The notes under the pieces are model-generated. The model was not told where the DNA came from and ran no database searches. It saw only the letters and a program-made list of their open reading frames with translations. This document shows, piece after piece, positions 18,026 to 26,449 of a DNA stretch of 64,000 nucleotides. Numbering within the stretch: position 1 is the stretch's first letter; each line of letters begins with the position of its first letter. The position numbers were made by a program, and so were the translations under genes. The DNA is from Sva-07 sp942492715. GTDB taxonomy: Bacteria; Actinomycetota; Acidimicrobiia; Acidimicrobiales; Ilumatobacteraceae. The stretch covers positions 248,001 through 312,000 of the forward strand of contig CALOFW010000019.1 of assembly GCA_942492715.1 (NCBI GenBank), in the 5' to 3' direction.

Positions 18026-19416
18026 GTCCGGGGCCACTTGACGACCTCCCACGACATCAGCGATCGACGGGAGACCGTCGGCGTCGTCGACCAGCGATCG
18101 CCGAGCATCCCCGGCAGCAGCCGGAGGTAGCTCCGGCAGACCCGCCAGCGATGTGCGACCTCGGCTCGGGCCGGCAGCCGGAGCGTCAGCGGGCGGATCA
18201 CGTAGTGCCGAACCAGCGCGCCGAGGAGCCGGCGGATCTCGCCGAGTCCCGCCCGCCAGGCGAGCCCGGCCGGCGCATTCTTCGCAAGGACGAGGAGGCG
18301 GTTGCGCTCGGTGTGGAAACGGAAGAACGGCGAGCCGACACCGGAGGACTGCGCGTGGTGGTGCCGCACGACCGCCCCCGGTTCGTAGACGTGGCGCCAG
18401 CCCTGGAGCCGGCCGCGCCACGACAGGTCGGTGTCCTCGTAGTACATGAACAGCCGCTCGTCGAACAGCCCGACGTCGTCGAGGTACCGCCGCCGGAGCA
18501 GCACGGCTCCCCCGCACCATGCGAACACCTCAGCGGGCGTCTCGTACTGACCGGCGTCGACCTCGAGGAACCCGCGGTCGCCGCCGAAGCCGTCCGCGAA
18601 CAGGTTGGAACCGACGTTGTTGATCACGTCGAACGGCTCGGCCGGAATGGGCACGTCGTACCAATTCGGGTCCCGATTCACCGTCACGGTGACGTCGGAA
18701 CCGAGCCCACGGTCGGATTCCGCTCGGAGCGTCACCGTGCGCGGTTCGAGGCACGACAGCCGGACCGAGATGGTCGTGGGCGGCAGGCCTGCGTCGTCGT
18801 CGGCGGCGATCCGCAGTGCGCCGCGAGCGCTCGACCATCGGGCGATCTCCTCGCCGTCGGCAGCGACGGGTGGTTCCGCGCCGTGGAACCCCTCATCGAA
18901 CGCGAGTCGATCGTCGACGCGTTCGCCGTCGAGACGCACGCCGGAGACGCGGACGCCGAGCACGCGCGGCTCGCCGGCAACCAGATGCGAGGCGTCGGCG
19001 ACATCGAACTCGACGCCGTGGTACCGGCGGGCGAACAGCATCTTGGCGCTGACCGCACCGATGTCGGGGGCGGCGTCGATGGCCGACACCATCGCCCGGA
19101 GCCACCCCGGCGCCACCGTGGCATCGTTGTTGATCAGCGCGATGTGGTCGTGGTCACCCGTGAGTGCCATGCCGAGATTGCAGCCGCCGGCGAAGCCGAG
19201 GTTGGCGAGCGGCTCGAGGATCCGGATGGACGCGTAGCGGTCGTCGGACGCGAGGCGTTCGAGGACGTCGTCGACGGACCCGTTGTCGACGAGCACGATC
19301 TCCAAGCGGTCGGACGGCCAGTCGGAGGCCAGCAGGGAATCGAGACAGTCGATCGTCAACTGGCCACCGTCGAAGTTGATCACGACGACGCGGACGAGGG
19401 GTGCGAGTTCAGTCAT
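18022..19416 (-). CDS. Glycosyltransferase family 2 with inserted beta domain
   Basis: A 464-residue GT-A enzyme of the rhamnosyltransferase-like type. The N-terminus has VRVVVINFDGGQLTIDCLDSLL, IVLVDNGSVDD and LANLGFAGGCNLG, and the metal-binding region is LINNDATVAPGWL. About 130 residues (~145-275) are inserted before the acceptor-side motifs AWCGGAVLLRRRYLDDVGLFDERLFMYYEDTDLSWRG. The insert is beta-rich (RTVTLRAESDRGLGSDVTVTVN) and may bind the glycan. Start and stop overlap both neighbours by 4 bp (ATGA and GTGA), so the operon is translationally coupled. Donor and acceptor are unknown. Confidence 0.85.
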   Translation of the reverse strand: MTELAPLVRVVVINFDGGQLTIDCLDSLLASDWPSDRLEIVLVDNGSVDDVLERLASDDRYASIRILEPLANLGFAGGCNLGMALTGDHDHIALINNDATVAPGWLRAMVSAIDAAPDIGAVSAKMLFARRYHGVEFDVADASHLVAGEPRVLGVRVSGVRLDGERVDDRLAFDEGFHGAEPPVAADGEEIARWSSARGALRIAADDDAGLPPTTISVRLSCLEPRTVTLRAESDRGLGSDVTVTVNRDPNWYDVPIPAEPFDVINNVGSNLFADGFGGDRGFLEVDAGQYETPAEVFAWCGGAVLLRRRYLDDVGLFDERLFMYYEDTDLSWRGRLQGWRHVYEPGAVVRHHHAQSSGVGSPFFRFHTERNRLLVLAKNAPAGLAWRAGLGEIRRLLGALVRHYVIRPLTLRLPARAEVAHRWRVCRSYLRLLPGMLGDRWSTTPTVSRRSLMSWEVVKWPRT

Positions 19417-21791
19417 GGAGCGGCGCTGACGCTAGCGGGGCCCGCGCGGCGGACGGTCGCCGGCGGGAGGTCGGCGGCGTCGTCGAGCCATGCGAGCACG
19501 GCCTCGGCGACGTGGTCGAAGGTCCACCGGCCGGCGCGGGCGAGCGCGTCGGCAGAGCTGCGCTCCCACTCGTCGTCGGCGAGCAGCGGCTCGATCGCCG
19601 AGACCAGCGCGGCGGCGGCAGCCTCGACCACGCGGAGCCCCGGGGTCGACGGACCGGCGGTGGTCAGCGTGGTGACGGTGGGGATGCCGTGCGCGAGCAG
19701 GTCGGTGACCGCCGCCGACATCTCACCGCGGTCGCCACTGCGGAGCTGGAGGCCGATGCGGCTTCCGGCGATCCGGGCCGCGTACTCGTCGTCGTCGAGG
19801 CGACCGGTGAACACCACCCGCTCGTGCACGCCGACGTTCTCGGCGAGCCGGCGCACCTCGTCGGCCGTGTCGCCGGCGGAGGGCCCGACGAACGTCAGCG
19901 TGACGTCCGGTGGGAGCAGCGAGAGCACCTCGATCGCCAGTGCCGGCGACTTGTTCGGGGCGAGCCAGCCGACCGCCACGATGTCGCCACGCTGCGGCGT
20001 GTGGTCCGGCGCAACCACGGGCGGATGACCGAGCGGCAGGATCAGCATCGGCGGGCCGACGGGGCGGATGCTGCGGACCGTCGCTGCGGCCTGCTCGCTG
20101 CTGACGATCACCGATCGCGCCCGCTCGAGCGTCTCACCGAGAAACGTGACGCCGAGTTCGTCGAGGCGGGCGGCGTCGAGCAACACGTCGTCGCCGACCC
20201 TCGCCTGCAGCTCGGGTGCCTCGTCGCGCTCGAGGCGGTCCCGCACCCGCCGCACCGCCCACGACTCGTTCCCACCGAGGTGAGCGAGGCCGACGTGGAC
20301 ACCGACCAGCGACGCCTCGTGGAGCCAGACGTGGCATGGCTGCTCGAGCGCCAGTTCGGCGGTGGCCGCGTGGTGGGGCGAGCTGCCGAGGACCGCGACC
20401 AGGTGGTCGAAGTCCCAGGGCTTGGCGTACCGCCCGATCGCCCTGACCGGGAGCCGAGCGTTCGATGCATCGGTCGGCTCCGCGCTCCCGGAGGTGTCGA
20501 CGAACACCTCGACGTGCGGTGTCGACGGGTGATCGGCGCGACGCTGTTCGATGGCGGCGACCACCGACTCGTCGTAGCGGCCGATGCCCGACGCCGACCC
20601 GGCGAACGGTCCCGCGACGGCGATCCGGGGTTCGGGTACGAGCAACCGCTGGGGCCAACGCGGTCCGAGATCGCTGATTGCCTCGATCGCCTGCTCGGCG
20701 ACGTTGGGCCAGGTCCAACGCTCGGCCGCCCGGCGGCCGGCGGCGAGGAGGACCTCTCGGTGGGGCGCGTCGGTGAGGGCCTGCTCGATCGCTCGGGCGA
20801 TCGCCGCGGGGTCGAACGGGTCGAACTCTGCGGCAGGCTCCTCCAGCACCTCGGGCAGCGACGACACGTTCGAGCAGATCACCGGCGTTCCGCATGCGGC
20901 TGCCTCGACCACCGGCAGTCCGAACCCCTCCTCGGTCGACGGCATGACGGCGAGTTCGGCGTGCTGGAGGACTGCGACCATCTCGTCGTCGGTGAGACTG
21001 CCGGTGAACACGACCTCGGAGGCGACGCCGGCGTCGGTGGCCCAGCTCTCCCATCGCCGCAGCACCGCCGGCGAATGGGCCGTGGCGATCACGAGGTGAC
21101 GTCCACGGCGGATGGCCGGATCGACCCGGCCCCAGGCTCGGAGCAGTCCCTCGGTGTTCTTGCGTTCGTCTCCGCCGGTGACCGACACGACATATCGGTC
21201 GACGGACGGTGGAAGGACGTCGGGCCGCGGGCGGACCGGCGCGACGACGAACTGGTGCTCGACCCCCGCCCCGATGCTGCGGATCCGCTCGATCGGGTAG
21301 TCGAGCTCGTCGGCGGCGGTCCGGGCGGCGAACTGCGAGATCGCCAGCATGGTGTCGACGGTGCGGGCCAACGACGCCCGCAGCGGAGCCTGCCGGCGTG
21401 CGTTGGGCTCGACCTGATACCGGTCGGGGAATCGATACGGGATCACGTCGTACATCACCGCGGCGACGGGAAGGCGCGCCCGGGTGATCACCGACGGGAT
21501 CGGATCGAGGGGGATCGGATGGAGCATGAGCTGGGTGGCGACGTACCAGGTGCCCGGAGCGACGTGATCGCGGACGGCCTGCGGGCTCCAGCGGCGAAGG
21601 TTCAGCCCGGGAATCGCGTCGGCGAGCACCTCGGCGTCGACGTCCGAGCCGTGGAGGGCGACGAGCGGTGCGCCGATCTCGTGGAGACCGCGCAGCAGAC
21701 CGGTCACGTAGCGGCCGATGCCGCGTTGGCGGGCGGTCGGGTGATCGACCGGGCGGGCGTCGACGAGCAACGCGTCGACCGGTGACGACAT
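19413..21791 (-). CDS. Tandem two-domain GT4 glycosyltransferase
   Basis: A 792-residue protein with two complete GT-B units. The first (1-~385) starts DALLVDARPVDHPTARQRGIGRYV and has VTGGDERKNTEGLLRAW and the E-x7-E motif STEEGFGLPVVEAAACGTPVI. The second (~390-792) starts IAVAGPFAGSASGIGRYDESVV and has AVGWLAPNKSPALAIEVL and SGDRGEMSAAVTDLLAHGIPTV, where the first E of E-x7-E is less clear. Such fusions can add two sugars in turn or have one regulatory half; which applies is unknown. The ATG at 21791 lies 2 bp after the stop of the small coiled-coil gene; the stop overlaps the next start as ATGA. Confidence 0.85.
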   Translation of the reverse strand: MSSPVDALLVDARPVDHPTARQRGIGRYVTGLLRGLHEIGAPLVALHGSDVDAEVLADAIPGLNLRRWSPQAVRDHVAPGTWYVATQLMLHPIPLDPIPSVITRARLPVAAVMYDVIPYRFPDRYQVEPNARRQAPLRASLARTVDTMLAISQFAARTAADELDYPIERIRSIGAGVEHQFVVAPVRPRPDVLPPSVDRYVVSVTGGDERKNTEGLLRAWGRVDPAIRRGRHLVIATAHSPAVLRRWESWATDAGVASEVVFTGSLTDDEMVAVLQHAELAVMPSTEEGFGLPVVEAAACGTPVICSNVSSLPEVLEEPAAEFDPFDPAAIARAIEQALTDAPHREVLLAAGRRAAERWTWPNVAEQAIEAISDLGPRWPQRLLVPEPRIAVAGPFAGSASGIGRYDESVVAAIEQRRADHPSTPHVEVFVDTSGSAEPTDASNARLPVRAIGRYAKPWDFDHLVAVLGSSPHHAATAELALEQPCHVWLHEASLVGVHVGLAHLGGNESWAVRRVRDRLERDEAPELQARVGDDVLLDAARLDELGVTFLGETLERARSVIVSSEQAAATVRSIRPVGPPMLILPLGHPPVVAPDHTPQRGDIVAVGWLAPNKSPALAIEVLSLLPPDVTLTFVGPSAGDTADEVRRLAENVGVHERVVFTGRLDDDEYAARIAGSRIGLQLRSGDRGEMSAAVTDLLAHGIPTVTTLTTAGPSTPGLRVVEAAAAALVSAIEPLLADDEWERSSADALARAGRWTFDHVAEAVLAWLDDAADLPPATVRRAGPASVSAAP

Positions 21792-21793
21792 CG

Positions 21794-22111
21794 TCAGGCG
21801 GGGCCGGCCGGATCGGCGTCCGCCGCGGCGAGGCGTTCGTCGAGCAGGGCGAGCTGCCGCTCGATCACCTGCGTGGCGCCGATCGCGGTGTCGGCATCGA
21901 GGCGGAGGCGTTCGCTGTAGCCGAGAAAGAGCGGAAGGGAACGCTCGGCACCCGAGCGGATGTCGTGGTTCAGCTCGCCGACGACCTGGTTGATCTCGGT
22001 GACGACGTGGTTGATGTTGAGCACCACCTCGCGGAGTGCGGCGACCTCGGCGGTCAGCGCCGACAGCTGGTCACCACGCACGCGGCCGATGAATCCCTTG
22101 AACGATGCCAC
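21794..22111 (-). CDS. Small coiled-coil protein of the glycosyltransferase operon
   Basis: A 105-residue protein without a signal peptide or membrane segment. Residues ~15-60 (LSALTAEVAALREVVLNINHVVTEINQVVGEL) form a clear heptad coiled coil; a second helix (IGATQVIERQLALLDERLAA) follows, then an acidic tail. It is first in the operon of three glycosyltransferases and ends 2 bp before the tandem GT4. Coiled-coil chain-length partners exist in other O-antigen systems (WbdD-WbdA), so a scaffold role is possible, but this is inference. The GTG start lies 7 nt after a TAGAGT box. Confidence 0.7.
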   Translation of the reverse strand: MASFKGFIGRVRGDQLSALTAEVAALREVVLNINHVVTEINQVVGELNHDIRSGAERSLPLFLGYSERLRLDADTAIGATQVIERQLALLDERLAAADADPAGPA

Positions 22112-22118
22112 GACGCAG

Positions 22119-22124
22119 ACTCTA
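22119..22124 (-). promoter_or_regulatory. -10 box (TAGAGT) of the coiled-coil/GT operon
   Basis: On the minus strand TAGAGT ends 7 nt before the GTG at 22111; it is the only promoter-like element before the four-gene operon. Confidence 0.45.
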
Positions 22125-22143
22125 CGGGATCCACCCTGCTCGG

Positions 22144-22149
22144 TAGCCT
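22144..22149 (+). promoter_or_regulatory. -10 box (TAGCCT) of the zinc-ribbon methyltransferase
   Basis: TAGCCT ends 6 nt before the ATG at 22156. It lies 19 bp from the divergent TAGAGT box, so both promoters share a 44-bp intergenic region. Confidence 0.45.
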
Positions 22150-22155
22150 CCTGTC

Positions 22156-23064
22156 ATGCCCGACGCCTCGCTCCGTGCTCGCGTGACCGCCCTCGTCCCG
22201 CCGTCCGTCCTCGATGCGCTCCGACCCGCGGCGCGTCGCGTGGGTCTGGCGGCACCGGTCAGCGAATGGTGGCAGGCGGCCGGTCCCGTCTGGAACCCGC
22301 CCTCGTCGAGGGAGCAGCGTGACCGCTGGTGCAACGTGTGCCGCTGGACGGGGTCGGCGTTCCTCGGCGAGGCGCACACCGAATCGGCGAACTGCCCGCA
22401 GTGCGGGTCGATCGCCCGCGACCGCTTCCTGCTGTGGTGCTTCACGAAGCGGAGCCCGAAGATGCGCGACGCCCGCGTCATCGAGACCAGCCCGAGGCTC
22501 GGCGACGACTACCGCGAGTACATGCGTCGCTGGTTCTCCTACCGCACGAGCGACTTCGACCTGAGCGCCCATCGCGGCGACATCCAGCTCGACCTGCAGT
22601 CGATCGACCTGCCGGATGCGTCCGTCGACGTCGTGCTGACACCCCACGTGTTGGAGCACGTTCCGGACACGGCGAAGGCGCTCGCCGAACTGTTCCGTGT
22701 GATCGCACCCGGGGGACGCATGTACCTGCAGATCCCGATCGTCTACGGCGCCACCGCTGCGCCGACCGAACCCGAGTTCCATGCCGACAACACGCCGGTG
22801 TTCTGGAACTTCGGGTGGGATCTCACCGACATGGTCCGGGCTGCCGGGTTCGAGACGACCGTGCTGGTCACCGAGGAGTACGACGCGGTCCTCCGCGGAC
22901 GGCTTCCCGAACCCGATCCCCACGGCGACGGCTTCCACGTCGACAGCCTGTTGGAGCACGCCCGCCCCGACGATCTCGAGGTGGTCGCCGATGGGGCGGA
23001 GTCACGTCTGATGGGCTTCGAGCCGTGCTACCACTTCGCCACCTGGGAGTGCCTGCGCCCCTGA
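22156..23064 (+). CDS. SAM-dependent methyltransferase with N-terminal zinc ribbon
   Basis: A 302-residue protein. Residues ~55-80 carry CNVCRWTG followed by CPQCGS, a four-cysteine zinc-ribbon pattern. The methyltransferase part lacks a classical GxGxG loop but has IETSPRLGDDYREY at that place, DIQLDLQSIDLPDASVDVVLTPHVLEHVPDT and FRVIAPGGRMYLQIPI, as in cluster-associated sugar methyltransferases. The protein ends YHFATWECLRP. It is divergent from the GT operon and followed by a near-perfect 49-bp palindrome. The substrate is unknown. Confidence 0.75.
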   Translation: MPDASLRARVTALVPPSVLDALRPAARRVGLAAPVSEWWQAAGPVWNPPSSREQRDRWCNVCRWTGSAFLGEAHTESANCPQCGSIARDRFLLWCFTKRSPKMRDARVIETSPRLGDDYREYMRRWFSYRTSDFDLSAHRGDIQLDLQSIDLPDASVDVVLTPHVLEHVPDTAKALAELFRVIAPGGRMYLQIPIVYGATAAPTEPEFHADNTPVFWNFGWDLTDMVRAAGFETTVLVTEEYDAVLRGRLPEPDPHGDGFHVDSLLEHARPDDLEVVADGAESRLMGFEPCYHFATWECLRP

Positions 23065-23069
23065 CCATT

Positions 23070-23118
23070 GCACCTGGGATGAGACATGGGGTCAGACCCC
23101 ATGTCTCATCTCAGGTGC
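23070..23118. repeat. 49-bp palindrome with GGGGTC-A-GACCCC core
   Basis: Two 23-nt arms (23071-23093 and 23095-23117) around a single A pair with one mismatch; G23070/C23118 adds one more pair. It lies between two convergent genes and contains the stop codon of the minus-strand glycosyltransferase. It can act as a bidirectional terminator. The core is the same as in the palindrome at 63933-63967, suggesting a dispersed palindromic repeat family. Confidence 0.7.
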
Positions 23119-23821
23119 GGCGGAAGCGGTGGCGCAGGCAGAGTGCGATCATCGACAGGCCCAGCTCGAGCGTCTTGCGTCGGTCGCCCGTGACCGAACT
23201 CTCGCCGACCCGGGGCTGGTACTTCACCGGCACCTGTACGAGCGGGATCCGCTGCTGCGCGACGAGCAGCATCATCTCGAACCCGAACGCGGACTCGTTG
23301 GACTCGAAGTGGGGTTCGAGGCGATCGATGGCGCTGCGCGTCAGCACGCGGAAGGTGCACCCGACGTCGGACAGGTACACCGTGTTGAACAGCACCTCGG
23401 TCAGCTTGGCCACCGCCCAGTTGCCCCACCGGAGGAACCAGCCCATGTTCGCGCCGCTCAGGATGAACGTCTGCACGGTGCGCGACCCGAGGACGACGTC
23501 GACGTCGGCGGTGAACGGGAGCAGCTTCAAGATGTCGCCGGGGTCGAACGTGCCATCGGGTTCGCACACGCAGACGAGGTCGGCCTGACGGGTCTCGACG
23601 ATCCCGCGGCGGATCGCCGCGCCGTACCCCTGCACGGACTCGTGGATCTCACGGGCCGACGTCGTGGCGACTTCGGGTGACGTGTCGGGATGGGCGTTGT
23701 TGTTGACGACCACGATGTCGTCGACGATCCCGAGGGCCTCGAAATCGCGGATGCAGGCTGCGATGCTGCCTGCCTCGTTGTAGGTCGGCAGGATGACCGC
23801 CACGGTCCGGGAGTTCCACAC
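23111..23821 (-). CDS. Glycosyltransferase family 2 (polyprenyl-phosphate hexose synthase-like)
   Basis: A 236-residue GT-A enzyme: VAVILPTYNEAGSIAACI at the N-terminus, IVVVNNNAHPDTS, VQGYGAAIRRGI and the metal motif CEPDGTFDPGDI. These match the dolichol-/polyprenyl-phosphate mannose synthase-like branch of GT2, which makes lipid-linked monosaccharides for GT-C enzymes. No membrane segment is seen at the C-terminus. The GTG at 23821, 13 nt after the upstream stop, fits the domain start; the longer open frame is low-complexity. The preceding gene is a GT-C fusion that could use its lipid-linked sugar. Confidence 0.85.
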   Translation of the reverse strand: MWNSRTVAVILPTYNEAGSIAACIRDFEALGIVDDIVVVNNNAHPDTSPEVATTSAREIHESVQGYGAAIRRGIVETRQADLVCVCEPDGTFDPGDILKLLPFTADVDVVLGSRTVQTFILSGANMGWFLRWGNWAVAKLTEVLFNTVYLSDVGCTFRVLTRSAIDRLEPHFESNESAFGFEMMLLVAQQRIPLVQVPVKYQPRVGESSVTGDRRKTLELGLSMIALCLRHRFRRT

Positions 23822-23834
23822 GCCGACGATCCTG

Positions 23835-26435
23835 TCAGTTCTCGACGGTCGCGCGGGCGGATGTCGTCGGGATGTACACGACGAAGTCGCCGTACACGGA
23901 TCGTTCGTACGCCTCGACAGGAAGCAGCAGTTGCGATGGATCTTCGTCGGCGACGAGGTACAGCACGGCGATCTGCTCCGGCGACGTCGCCTCCACGGTG
24001 CGCTGACGTTCGGGGAAGCGGATCGGCCAGAACGGGAACACCGCACCGGTGAGTTCGCGATCACCGGCGAAGTCGACCGGATGAACGGCCCAGTAGCTGC
24101 CCGTGATCCGGTCGACACCCGCCTCGTGGAGCCGGTCGACGATCGCGTCGATCGAGGCGTTGGGATCGCCGGACGTGTCGTCGACGAGCGGTTCGAGCGT
24201 CGGCACCATCAACCCGACGATCCACACACCGCCGACGACGACGGCCACGCCGAGCGCGCGGCCGGGTGACCGTCGACCGATGACGACGTCGATGGCGACT
24301 GCCACCGCTGTCACCAGGAACGGGAAGGCGATGATTCCGTAGCGCCCATCGGCCGCGAAGATGAGATTCTGGAACAGCGCCATGATCGGGAACACGCCGA
24401 CCAGGACGGCGGGCAGCAGGATGCGGCTGCGGGGGCCGGAACGGCGAACCAGCGCGACGACACCGCCGACGACGGCGGCGAGGAGCCCGATGTACAGGAG
24501 CGGCCCGATGGTCGCGTTGGGCTGCCACTCGAGTGCGACGTCACGGAGCCCGAACGCGCGTGGGATCAGATCGACGAAGAACCCGCGGAACCGCTCGATG
24601 TACGTCCCTTCCACCTCGACCGGAGCCGTCAGCGACGGCCAGGCATTGACGGCGTTCCACAGCAGGAACGGCAGGCAACCGATCACGCCACCGGCCGGGA
24701 TGGCGAGCCACATGTCGACGCGCCGACGGTGCACCCACAGCACCACCAGGACCATCGGAAGCAGCGAGGCGACGAACATCGGGTGCAACCAGAATCCGAA
24801 TCCCGCGAGCGCACCGAACGCCACCGCAACACTCCGCCTCGGCGGCGTCGCGTCGATCAGCACCGTTGCGAGGGCGAACGCGGCGATGCTCACCAACATT
24901 CCGGACGCGTAGGCCGAGTAGGCGGTGACGGACACCAGCAGGAGCGCACCAGGCGTCACCCAGCACAGGAAGGCGGCGATCAGCCCGGCTCGGCGACCGG
25001 CGATCCGTGCGCCTGCGAACGCGAGCACGACGCTGGCCGCCGCCCACGACAGGGTCGCCAACAGCTTGAGGGCGACGACGTCGGCACCGACGACCGCTGC
25101 GATCGGCGCGTAGAGATAGGCCTCGAACGGCAGGGTGTAGTTGGTGCCGCCCAGCACGATCGGGAACTGCCCGCCGAGGATCTCGAAGCTCTGGACGCCG
25201 GTGTAGGCCTCGTCGGCCGTCAGGATCCCGGCCGGCGATCGAAGGATGAGCCACCGCGCGACGAGCCCGACGATCACCGCGACCAGCACCGGCACGACGA
25301 TCGACGGGCGGGCGAACCGCCACGCCGAACGGACCCGATCGACGTCGTCGGCCCTCTCGAGTCGCGCGGTCACATCGCTGGACTGGCGGTGCGGCACCAC
25401 GACGAGCTCCAACCCGGCGCGGCGAGCGGCATCGACTCGCTCGGCCGTCGGTTCTCGATCGGTGAGCAGCGTGACCCGGTCGCGTGGACGTTGCGCAGCA
25501 TCGACGGTGGCCTCGTCGACCGCCCGCTCCCAGCCGCGTCGACCGCAGTCCGCGAACCATGCGATCGTCAACGATCGATGCGGTGCCAGGCGATCACGAC
25601 GGTCGATCGCCGAGGGCTCGTCGACGGGCCGGGCCGGTCGTGTCGCCAGTTCTCCCGCCCACGTCGAGCGGAAGATGTCCCGCGACCGCTCGGCGATCGC
25701 CGACGCCCCGCTCGACGCTCCCGAGGCGTGTTCATGGACGACCGGAACATCGGCGACGAGCCGGGTACGCCGCCCCGCCTGTTCGGCGCGGACGGCGTAG
25801 TCGACGTCCTCGAAGTAGGCCGGGCGGTAACGCTCGTCGAAGCCACCGGCGGCGAGGAACTCGCTGCGGCGCACGACCCAGCACGCAGCCGACGCATAGT
25901 CGACGTCGCGCGAGAAGACGTTGCTCCAGTCGCCGGCCATCACCTCCGGTCCACCGACCGCTGCGGTGCATCCGTCGTCGTACACGAGCTGACCGGCTTC
26001 CTGCAGGGACCCGTCACGGTCGACGAGCACCGGTGCGGCGATGGCGACCACCGGGTCCTCGAGTGCCGCGACGAGGGGCTCGAGCCATCCGGGACCGACG
26101 ATCACGTCGGGGTTGACGAAGCAGAGGATGTCACCGGCTGCGCAACCGGCCCCGAGGTTGTTGCCGCCGGCGAACCCGAGGTTCTGGCGAGCGGTCAGGA
26201 GGGCCACTCCTCGCGTCTGCGTGCGCAGGAGCTCGGCGGTTCGCTGAGGGTCGTCGGGCGAGTTGTCGACGACGATCACCTCGTACGGCTCGGCAGTGTG
26301 CGCCGCGATCGCCCCGATCGCCTCGACGACGACGGGACCGGTGCGGTAGGTGACGATGACGATCGAGACACGGGGCTCGGACGCGGCAGCAGGTATCGCC
26401 ACCTCGGGTGACGAGGCTGCGGTGGTCTCGATCAC
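23835..26435 (-). CDS. Fusion of GT2 glycosyltransferase and GT-C-like membrane domain
   Basis: An 866-residue protein with two units. Residues ~15-290 are a rhamnosyltransferase-like GT2: VSIVIVTYRTGPVVVEAIGAI, VIVVDNSPDD, LGFAGGNNLG, FVNPDVIVGPGWL and GFDERYRPAYFEDVDYAVRA. After a ~100-residue linker, about 12 membrane helices start with VVPVLVAVIVGLVARWLIL and carry an extracytoplasmic loop with the acidic pair TADEAYTG, as in ArnT/PMT-type GT-C enzymes using polyprenyl-phosphate sugars. A small exterior domain ends the protein. It could combine cytoplasmic and extracytoplasmic glycosylation. The start is uncertain: GTG at 26435, or a TTG at 26453 overlapping the wzt stop. Confidence 0.8.
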   Translation of the reverse strand: MIETTAASSPEVAIPAAASEPRVSIVIVTYRTGPVVVEAIGAIAAHTAEPYEVIVVDNSPDDPQRTAELLRTQTRGVALLTARQNLGFAGGNNLGAGCAAGDILCFVNPDVIVGPGWLEPLVAALEDPVVAIAAPVLVDRDGSLQEAGQLVYDDGCTAAVGGPEVMAGDWSNVFSRDVDYASAACWVVRRSEFLAAGGFDERYRPAYFEDVDYAVRAEQAGRRTRLVADVPVVHEHASGASSGASAIAERSRDIFRSTWAGELATRPARPVDEPSAIDRRDRLAPHRSLTIAWFADCGRRGWERAVDEATVDAAQRPRDRVTLLTDREPTAERVDAARRAGLELVVVPHRQSSDVTARLERADDVDRVRSAWRFARPSIVVPVLVAVIVGLVARWLILRSPAGILTADEAYTGVQSFEILGGQFPIVLGGTNYTLPFEAYLYAPIAAVVGADVVALKLLATLSWAAASVVLAFAGARIAGRRAGLIAAFLCWVTPGALLLVSVTAYSAYASGMLVSIAAFALATVLIDATPPRRSVAVAFGALAGFGFWLHPMFVASLLPMVLVVLWVHRRRVDMWLAIPAGGVIGCLPFLLWNAVNAWPSLTAPVEVEGTYIERFRGFFVDLIPRAFGLRDVALEWQPNATIGPLLYIGLLAAVVGGVVALVRRSGPRSRILLPAVLVGVFPIMALFQNLIFAADGRYGIIAFPFLVTAVAVAIDVVIGRRSPGRALGVAVVVGGVWIVGLMVPTLEPLVDDTSGDPNASIDAIVDRLHEAGVDRITGSYWAVHPVDFAGDRELTGAVFPFWPIRFPERQRTVEATSPEQIAVLYLVADEDPSQLLLPVEAYERSVYGDFVVYIPTTSARATVEN

Positions 26436-26449
26436 GGTTCGCGGATCGG

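Noticed and set aside
16852..18520. Long minus-strand frame extending the GT4 gene upstream to 18520
   Set aside because: The extension lies opposite the coupled GT2 gene and reads as Pro/Arg/Ala shadow sequence; the GT-B domain begins at 18025.
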